A stretch of 64,000 nucleotides of DNA. Origin: Halichondria panicea. Lineage: Eukaryota > Porifera > Demospongiae > Suberitida > Halichondriidae. The stretch is from NCBI RefSeq assembly GCF_963675165.1, contig NC_087387.1, positions 2,283,501 through 2,347,500 on the forward strand, given 5' to 3'. The translations under genes and the position numbers were made by a program. The notes under the pieces were generated by a model, which saw nothing but the letters and a program-made list of their open reading frames with translations, did not search any database and was not told where the DNA came from. Shown piece by piece: positions 56,625 to 64,000 of the stretch; position 1 is the first letter of the stretch; each line of letters starts with the position of its first letter.

Positions 56625-58706
56625 CTAAATGAGTGGTTTGTTTTGAGCTAATATCAGAAAACCAATGCAAAAATAGAACAGTAAGATCGGGTAGATAGCA
56701 AGAGCCTTTCGATCTGAAGGTAGGTAGTCAGCCAAAAACCCAAGAGAAGCTGCAAGTAAAAACAGCATGATTATAGTGCAATACCGCTCACTACTGTATC
56801 AGGTGTATAGGGCAAAGTACGAACCAACAATATTTTACAATGTGTTTTTTAAGTCTACAAATTGTGGAAAAAAGTGTGTTAAGAAGTGGTTCCATAATTA
56901 TACGGATGGTCCTTTATATAGAAAGTCCCTCTGCACATAATTATGTAAGAGATTCACTCACCCCATGAGGACCAGAACACTGCGGCGACAATAATGGCCA
57001 GTCGCACGAAGAAGATGAGGCTACCCTGAGTGGAGTAGATGAGTAAGAGGCGAGACAGGATCAAGGCCGTCGCCAGGGGGAGGAGGCAATAGCCGATGGT
57101 GCATACACTCTGAAAGAAGGATCTGCAGAAGTTAACAAACATCTTTGAGCAACCACCCGTCAGCAAGTTAAAATTGTTGACAGTGAACAGACTATGTGCT
57201 AGCCTACAATTGGCCAGACTCGGCTAGACTTAACTCGAACAACAATGGGCTGTGGACAGAGAATAGTAGTAGCCTTTAGCCTCGACGTACGTAATATACT
57301 GTATTAAAAAAGGTATTCTTGCACTAGCTGACACATAATTATGTGTAAATTATTCTTTAGACAAGTCACAGTATCCACGCGATTGCATTGCTGTGTGCAT
57401 GCATGCTTTACAAATTAAGGCTCCTACATTCTGTTAATTATCCAAAAGAAACATACGGAAGATTCCCTACATCGTATCTTTAACGAAATGTACATGTACA
57501 TGTATATAGTACAAATTAAAGACAACACCGTCACTAGTTCTCACACTTTCCCCCTGAGCAGCTGAGTGTTGACAGTCACTACGGCAGCCCCACCCCACAC
57601 CAGCAGGAAGACGTTGAGGAAGTGGATGGTGTGCTGACCACTTGCTGGATCATTGGCTCGTCCGTGGAGCAACCTGTGGCCATGGGTAGTTGAACGGAAC
57701 AATTCACGTATGATACTCCCTACATGTATACACTCTGAATAAAGGAAGCGGTATTACTGTATAGCGGGGGTCTAATTTTTCGTGGATTGGGCATTTTTGT
57801 GAATTTTGCGTATAATATTTTTGAGGATAGCAAGTTTTTTAGCGGAATTGAACAGACCTTTTCGCGGCTTGGCAAAAATATTAGCCCTCCACTATTAATA
57901 CTTTATCTCTCTACAAAAGACAGCTAGTGCTCTCGTCCTCAAAATATAGAATAAAATACCTCCAAATGAAGGAACTACACGTAATAACCCTTTTAGAACT
58001 TCAAAAATTATACTGTTGCCTGTTATTTTGTCCTCTATTTAGAGGTTTCTCCAATATTACCGTAAACACTACACATTGTGCTAAACCACATATGTAGACG
58101 CGTGGAACCTTAGTTACTGGTAATACTATCATCTACACTCACATGGCTAGTGTAATGCAGAGCAGTAGAGGTCCCCACAAGTCCCCTGAAACACGTAATG
58201 AGTTATACATGTATGTAAAATCGGAATACAGTATGCACATAATTATAAGTTAAGTCCCTAAAATCTTGCTACGTACAATCTCAATGTGTTACATGTACGT
58301 AGGCCCGCATAATGCTAATGTCATACATGTAGCTTACAGTCATGTAGTAGCTTCTTGTTGGAGCGCACAGGTACAAGAACATGAGTGCACTTGATCAATA
58401 TGGCCTTCATATCTCGCTTCTGTAAAACAAGTTTTAAACATAAGCCACTAAGAGCATAATTTTGTTACACTGACACACATTATTATGCTGAATTGGCTGT
58501 TGTGACTTTATACAGCTAGCAGTAAGTACACCAACTACTCCCAAACCAAGTAAACACACACCTACCAAAGTAGTGAACACAGATTCATCTAGAGTTCCCT
58601 CATCTTCTCCCTCTGAATTAGATGGAATGTAAATATCCCCTGTCATCTCATCACCTTCCCCTAGTCCACCACCACCCAGCAACTCGCCCAACTCTTCGTC
58701 AGACAT
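56625..58706 (-). CDS. YIPF6: YIPF6, Yip1-domain Golgi membrane protein
   Basis: Polytopic Golgi/ER membrane protein of the Yip1 family involved in vesicle traffic. Exons: 58706-58566, 58419-58338, 58185-58143, 57673-57545, 57122-56962, 56749-56625, giving 226 aa (human 236). The acidic N-terminus (MSDEELGELL) is followed by RDMKAILIKCTHVLVPVRSN, DLWGPLLLCITLAM, VSFFQSVCTIGYCLLPLAT and the last helix LAIYPILLFYFCIGFLIL. Each block aligns by eye with human YIPF6, and four to five membrane helices are visible. It is head-to-head with RHEB. The donor at 57545 was chosen because it gives RGKVSFFQS in frame. Confidence 0.93.
57755..57893. mobile_element. TACTGTATAGCGGGGG-ended element, family E
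   Basis: Left end 'tactgtatagcgggggtcta', then 'ttttcgtggattgggcattt' and 'ttttcgcggcttgg'. It ends near 'aaaaatattagccctcc', which is an inverted partner of 'ggggtctaattttt'. It lies in a YIPF6 intron. Confidence 0.55.
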
Positions 58707-58877
58707 TCGCTATTAAACTTCTTGTGATAGCTTTGATCTTGATGTAATAATTATGGCAAAGATCGACGTAGGCCTAAATCGCATGCTAAGGTAATTATAG
58801 TTAACGATCCTTACCATTCATTAAATTTTGATGAATACACCTAAGACAAAGAACGAGTAGAAGAGAAGTGTGTAGTC
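58707..58877. promoter_or_regulatory. Bidirectional promoter of YIPF6 and RHEB
   Basis: The two start codons point away from each other and are 171 bp apart, so both 5' UTRs and core promoters must share this interval, unless a 5' exon lies inside the other gene. No TATA box is evident. A shared regulatory region is inferred from geometry only. Confidence 0.7.
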
Positions 58878-60593
58878 ATGCCTGCTAAACAAAGAAAGAT
58901 AGCTGTAATGGGGTTCATGGCAGTAGGTAGGTGATCAATGAGATAATTATATCTATTGAGGCCACACATGCACACACTGATACAGGGAAGTCATCATTGG
59001 TGATTCAATTTGTGGAGAATCAATTTGTGGACTCATATGAACCTACCATAGAGAACAGTATGTGCCACACAACATATCTATAGCTACGGCTCCTTATACT
59101 CCTCTAAGTAGACCTGGCGTAATCCCCTCTAGATCTACTTACTCTATGAATATCGTATAGCTAGTGAGAGTAGTGCAGAGTGAATAATTATTACCATAAT
59201 TATGTAATTGTAATTACAAAAAAAATTTATTCCACTTCTGAGTGGCCCATCTTTTAGAGCCTCAAAATTGCGTTCAGCCCAGCTGGCGCCTAAACTATGG
59301 TGGCGCTTATGTTCTACAGCGTATAGACATTTGAGAGAAATTGGGCGTGACCTAGCTCAGTTTCACTTGCTAGCTAGCTGTTACCGTTGAGAGCTGACCT
59401 GTGAACAACATTCGTGGCTGTAACTATGGGTCAGACAACTGTTCAGTAGTGTGATAGAAGTCAAAGATGCAGGCCTGATGATGGTGGTCTTGATGTCTCA
59501 ACAAGCCTTTTTATAAGCACCAGAAAAAATAATTACAGCAACGATAGGCGAGGCCTCAAAAATTATGCTGATGTGGCGCTGTAATTACATCAATTATGGT
59601 AGTACAGTCTAGTTTTAATATCCTGCTACTAACAATACCCATGTTGCTATATAATTATATGTAGCATTTGAGAAGGTGGTGCACTATCGTGGACAGGAAT
59701 ACCTCACTCAGCTGGTGGACACGGCTGGACAGGTACAAGCGTTTTCCATCTGTGATGATTATTTATGGTAAATGTACAAGCATGACATTGTGTGGATAGA
59801 TTTCACGTACGTGCAGTTGGAAGTCATTTGTTTCCATACGTAGGATGAATACTTCCTCATGCCCCAAACTTACACTGTTGGTATCCATGGATACATACTG
59901 GTGTACTCTGTGACATCCATGAAGAGGTAAGTGTATGATTTTGTCACTTGATGTGTCAAGTAGTCTGTTTCTACCTACAGTTACGAGGTGTTGAAGGTGA
60001 TATACGATAAATTGCTGGATCAGATGGGAACCAACAAGTTAGTCCATGAGCCTCAAACTTAGTTACTGAGTGTTAATAAGCTATTTTTATCTACACGAAA
60101 GTACCTTGCTCACATGATTAAGTTGCACGTTGCTGATTTCATGGTAAATGTCAGCAAGTTTTGCTTTTTGTTGTACGTACATTTAGGTACCTGAAAGTAG
60201 GTTCCTATTGTAGAATTGTCCTAGTGTTAAGACTCTAATTGTTCAGGGCGCCCATTGTGCTCGTGGGTAATAAGAAGGACCTTCACATGCAAAGGTAACA
60301 GCAGTGCATTCATTGTCTGGTATATTTTGTATATCACATGAGCACTACATACAGGGTTATATCGTACGATATGGGCAAGAAGCTAGCCAATGAATGGAAC
60401 AGTGCATTTGTGGAGTCCTCTGCCAAGCAAAATGAGGTGAAAGGCTGGTCAGACTCACCCACCCCCAGTGACACACCTCACACATACCCCCTCCCCACAC
60501 ATACAGGAGGTGGACACTATCTTTCAGCGAGTGCTTCAAGAAATAGAGAAACAATACGGCACACAAGATGAGACTGGATGTCGTTTGTTGTAA
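58878..60593 (+). CDS. RHEB: RHEB small GTPase, activator of TORC1
   Basis: Ras-family GTPase on lysosome and endomembranes that activates TORC1 and is switched off by TSC2. Exons: 58878-58926, 58986-59057, 59665-59732, 59844-59926, 59981-60037, 60247-60294, 60355-60436, 60507-60593, giving 181 aa (human 184). Visible motifs: P-loop GFMAVGKSS, effector loop QFVDSYEPTIENTF, DTAGQDEYFLMPQTY in switch II, GNKKDLHMQR and ESSAK for guanine binding. The C-terminus is CRLL, a CaaX box whose final Leu favours geranylgeranylation. The typical RHEB arginine at the third P-loop position is not obvious here (GFMAVGKSS versus GYRSVGKSS in human). Orthology is clear from QFVDSYxPTIEN and GNKKDLHM. Confidence 0.95.
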
Positions 60594-61190
60594 GTACAGA
60601 CTATTGATGTAGAACACATTTTCTGTTTTCAGTGCACAAGACTATGATACTGACATAATTATATCTACCTTGGACTCTATGTACATGTATAATTAAAAAA
60701 ACATTATTGTTTCATGTTGTATCCTTTACGAGTAATGTTTGGCTATTTTTTAATGTAGGCTGTATAATTATGCATGCATGACTACAACGTAATAATTGAT
60801 GCATGGGTGTGGCTTCTTTTATAACGCAACTTTAGTTTTGGAATATGGAGTTGGTCCCATCATAGTAAACTCAATTGATGCCATGCATATTTAGCTATTG
60901 GGAGGGCCCTATATCGGAGGTTCCCTTAAGCAATTAAGAGACTGAGAGGGCACTGAAACTATTATACATCCAGAGGAAGAGAGGAATAAAACGGTTTTGG
61001 TGCATGGTAAAACATGCATGCATGCATGCACTGGAGCTATAGGATCACAGGCGACTCTGCTGTGATTCACAGCAGAGTCAGCAAAGAAGCCTAATTGAAT
61101 GTATTCTCTTCTATATAGGGAATGCGACTGATTTAATGCCTGTAATTTCTAGTCATGGATGCCACCACATGGTACAGCTATCTATTTATA

Positions 61191-62093
61191 CATAGATAGT
61201 AGAGGAAGGGGATTGGAAACACAGGCAATTAGCACTATTTCACACGGACCGTCCTCAATTATAGCCGCGACCATGGATGCAGCTTAAAGTGCTGAGCTTG
61301 CAATAAACTTTTTGTGCACTAATGGCAGTTTATGCTAAACTAAAAGCTTAAGCAAGCTTATGATCATGCATAGACAACAATGAACAATCAATAAAAGGTA
61401 TAAGCAGGATCTAAACATAATTATACATGAATTATCAATGTTCTCCAGTGATTTCTCAGTCCAAGTTCTTGCCACACATCGACACTGCGGTGACAAAATC
61501 AGAGCATGAATAGTGATTTTCAAAATCTAATGGATTGGAAGCAATAATAAGGACATTGATCTTTAATATTGCCGAGTCTCGAATATAAATTCAGCTTAGT
61601 TATGGAGATGCTACCCCGCAAAGATGGCTAGTGGAAATCAACAAATCGGTCAATAACTCAAAAAGTATGATATCCCCACTTCCAATATATAGCTGAAGCA
61701 ATAAACTACCATCATGTACTACTACTGTGACCATTCATTTACAATAGATGCAATTCATAAGTCAGTTCTTACCCCACAAATAAAAAGAAGAAGCTAAGTG
61801 TTGTAAAATCTTCAAATTTTGTGTGCTACCAAGAGTGAACATGACTTCTACCTAGTAATAATGTTTCATTTTGTACCTAGCCATGCCTCAAGACAAATTT
61901 TAGGGCTATTCATACATTTACTTACCTAGTATCCTCTCATTTGCTTCTTTTCAAAAGCTTCTCTTGACCTCAAAACCAGTAAAATCACACCTCAAGGTGT
62001 CTATTGTTGCCACGCGCACGGTCCCAGAGGCCTTACGTTGCAAGCATAAGCTCACGTGATCCCGTTTCCAATCCCCTTCCTCTACTATCTATG
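61191..62093. mobile_element. 903-bp element with perfect 30-bp terminal inverted repeats
   Basis: 61191-61220 (catagatagtagaggaaggg, then gattggaaac) is the exact reverse complement of 62064-62093. A degraded version of the same end lies at 62149-62177, and a copy of the right end is at 13809-13857. I see no transposase frame, so it is probably non-autonomous. Confidence 0.85.
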
Positions 62094-62102
62094 ATTTATA
62101 TC

Positions 62103-63454
62103 ATGAATCAACCGCCCTTTCTCCTAGGGGAGAGCTAGACTGTCTGAGCATAGATAGAAGAGAAAGGGATTAGAAACGATGTACCCTCGAAGTACCATCC
62201 GTGTTTCCCCACTGTTTTAATCGAGGCTTACTTTCAACGTGGGAGTCTAAACACGAATTGAGAATTGTTTTTGCTGTCTGTAAAATTTCACGAGCAGTTC
62301 TGCTGCTAACATCAAGTTCATCAAATATTTGTGGCCATTTAGGACACAAACTTATTATCAAGTTCTGGGTTGGAGGCAAAACACGGATTGCTTCAGAGCT
62401 ACGATGTATATAGACTTCATTGTATAGAAGCATCACATAAACCAATTCCGTTGCCAATCCCTTTCTCTAGTCTGAGCACTTCAGTCGATCTAAAGGTCGT
62501 TGCACAATATGGAATGTTAATTATCATTATATGTCAGTGTCATCCAGAAAAATGCAATTGTTATGCAACGTATACATGTAAAGGTCAATCGCAAACGCTA
62601 AACTATACAGTTTGTGCCTTTAGTCTAGAGAGTAAAAAAAACGTAGATTTACTTCTACTGGTACATAAATGTGTGATTGTAAGAAATTCTGCTGATACCA
62701 TTGTGCATGCAGGTAAGAGAATATCTAAAACATAGCTATATTCAACCCATGGCAACCAAAAGTAGTGGGTATGTGTGGTGGTTTATAAAACAATAGTGGA
62801 TGATCACTCAGCGATGGAAAAGACCAATCATTGTCAGCTAAGGTCTGAAACTCTGGTATATACAACATTCTTAAATAGTTTAGCTAACATAATTATGCAT
62901 GATTTCGTATAGTTCACATAAGTAAGTATATATACACACATCAGGTTTTTTGGGTACCTTTTTGCTTAGCAATGGAACTCAAGTAAACTTGTCAGCTAAG
63001 GTCTCATTTTTTCATACATAAACAACAAAATTAATTTGTCCAATACTTTAGTTCCGGAGATATTAATTTTGATGTTACACACATTTTTTTACGATCACTC
63101 CCATTTTCATCTAAAATGATTTCCCGTTACAACAACTTTTGGGGAAGTATGTTGTAGCTTTTTCATTCACCTACTGGTACCAGCACAATTTCTTAGAAAT
63201 GTTCCAATCTTGAAATACATTTAAGTACAACTACTCACCCTATTGTGGTATTTTACTCTATAGACTGGATGCACTGTACTGTAGCAGCTATGACATTTCG
63301 TTTAGCTTGCTCAAAGAATGCAGTCAACTCAACTTAAATTATAATTATAGCTCCCTTGGCTAAACAATTCTTTGTCTGATTGGTCCTAGCCAAAAAGTTC
63401 ATACTAAAGTGCTCAGACGGTCTCTCCCCTAGCTAGGAAGGGCGGCTGATTCAT
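62103..63454. mobile_element. About 1.35-kb inverted-repeat unit next to the previous element
   Basis: 62103-62148 (catgaatcaaccgccctttc ... gactgtctgagca) faces its imperfect inverted copy at 63411-63454 (gctcagacggtctctcccct ... ggcggctgattcatg). A second CATAGATAG-type end starts exactly where the left repeat stops (62149), so elements appear nested or composite. No transposase motif was recognised inside. Confidence 0.65.
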
Positions 63455-63666
63455 GCATGCATGCATGAGACTATACTATTTATATAGGATATAATTGCTT
63501 GTTTTTGTACAAAATCATGTTTTGCTCACAGCTATAATTATTCTCTTTTCACTACAATGTCCTACGAATCTTGCTACGGAATTTAATATAAGAACTAACA
63601 ATGTCTTTATATATCTATCTGTTCATTCTTTTGAGCCAATTATCCTTCTGTACGTGCAGCTGTAGT

Positions 63667-63987
63667 TCACCCAATGAATTTGCAGACCTTTTCAGCCGTT
63701 GTGATGTATTTGCAGATTTGCTCTTCAGCGATTTCCTTATCACTCTGAATTTCCGCACGACCGCACACCTTCTTGGCAATAGGTACATAACTGCACACTT
63801 TCTTCGCCACATTCTTAATTTTTTTAACTATTTTACGGAACCACTGAGCTTCAGCATTGATGTGGGATGTTTCGATCTCTTGGAAAAGGGCTTGAATATC
63901 GTCGTCTTCATCTTGCATGTTGGGCATGGCGCAGCTCATACTGACAGCTACTGCCAGAAAAGTTGCCAGGATGATCAGCTTGTTCAT
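63667..63987 (-). CDS. Small secreted precursor resembling a cationic antimicrobial peptide
   Basis: 106 codons in a single exon. Residues 1-20 are a clear signal peptide (NKLIILATFLAVAVSMSCA). An acidic propiece (QDEDDDIQALFQEIE) follows, then a strongly basic, amphipathic segment from about residue 49 (WFRKIVKKIKNVAKKV), with Lys/Arg on one helical face and I/V/A on the other. Two cysteine pairs with the same spacing, C-x9-C, follow (CSYVPIAKKVC and CKYITTAEKVC), separated by an acidic spacer, suggesting an internal duplication. Signal, acidic propiece and cationic helix is the layout of many animal antimicrobial peptide precursors; no known family is recognised. The role is inferred. The 5' end is 13 bases from the window edge, so upstream exons cannot be excluded. 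Confidence 0.7.
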   Translation of the reverse strand: MNKLIILATFLAVAVSMSCAMPNMQDEDDDIQALFQEIETSHINAEAQWFRKIVKKIKNVAKKVCSYVPIAKKVCGRAEIQSDKEIAEEQICKYITTAEKVCKFIG

Positions 63988-64000
63988 TTTTGCCGAGTTG

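Larger units (their letters stand above)
60594..63666. other. Transposon-rich intergenic region
   Basis: No gene can be supported. Besides the inverted-repeat elements listed, there is a perfect short hairpin (gactctgctgtg / cacagcagagtc, 61054-61080). A plus-strand segment at about 62543-62711 is cysteine-rich (CHPEKCNCYATYTC) and ends in a good donor (gcag then gtaaga), but it has no recognisable family. A minus-strand 95-codon frame (62170-62457) is also unrecognised. Confidence 0.5.

Noticed and set aside
62170..62457. 95-codon minus-strand frame between inverted repeats
   Set aside because: No recognisable domain, no clear signal peptide, and it lies within a transposon-rich unit. Noted but not called a gene.

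Overview
This is animal nuclear DNA, most likely from a marine demosponge (Amphimedon-like). That assignment is an inference. It rests on AT-rich intergenic DNA, short GT-AG introns, many CA/TG microsatellites, swarms of small palindromic transposons, a death-domain caspase and an unusual receptor tyrosine kinase. I predicted genes by joining exons at GT/AG sites while keeping frame. All seven multi-exon models close without a stop over their whole length in the window.

Layout. 264-2651 (+): 3' part of a C4-methylsterol oxidase (MSMO1). 2992-12940 (-): complete TBC1D5, a Rab7 GAP, 16 coding exons, about 698 aa. One of its introns carries, on the opposite strand, an intronless gene (4394-5170, +) for a RING / TRAF-zinc-finger / coiled-coil / C-terminal CCHH-finger protein. 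12941-16279 is intergenic with small transposons. 16280-17807 (-): death-domain caspase. 17829-20848 is intergenic, with a dead LINE fragment, a minisatellite and a long hairpin. 20849-36894 (+): a receptor tyrosine kinase of about 2,588 aa in 24 exons. 37356-55433 (-): a BAZ2-type chromatin remodeller subunit of about 2,766 aa in 24 coding exons. 56625-58706 (-): YIPF6. 58878-60593 (+): RHEB, head-to-head with YIPF6 across 171 bp. 60594-63666 is transposon-rich intergenic DNA. 63667-63987 (-): a small secreted precursor resembling a cationic antimicrobial peptide.

The most unusual object is the receptor kinase. Its ectodomain is three copies of an (IgGFc-binding-like / Calx-beta / Sushi) module plus a fourth Sushi, followed by one transmembrane helix, a MET/AXL-like kinase domain and a tail with an YxNx docking motif. 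Every ectodomain exon is bounded by phase-1 introns, so the modules could multiply by exon duplication. With the death-domain caspase next door, the nested TRAF-like gene and the peptide precursor, the window has several candidate recognition or immunity genes among housekeeping genes of sterol synthesis, retromer/Rab7 traffic, chromatin, Golgi and TORC1. No functional link between them is shown by the sequence.

Repeats: at least five families of short inverted-repeat elements share the terminal motif TACCGTAT or TACTGTAT. Other elements include a pogo-like MITE, a 903-bp element with perfect 30-bp terminal repeats and a larger inverted-repeat unit beside it.
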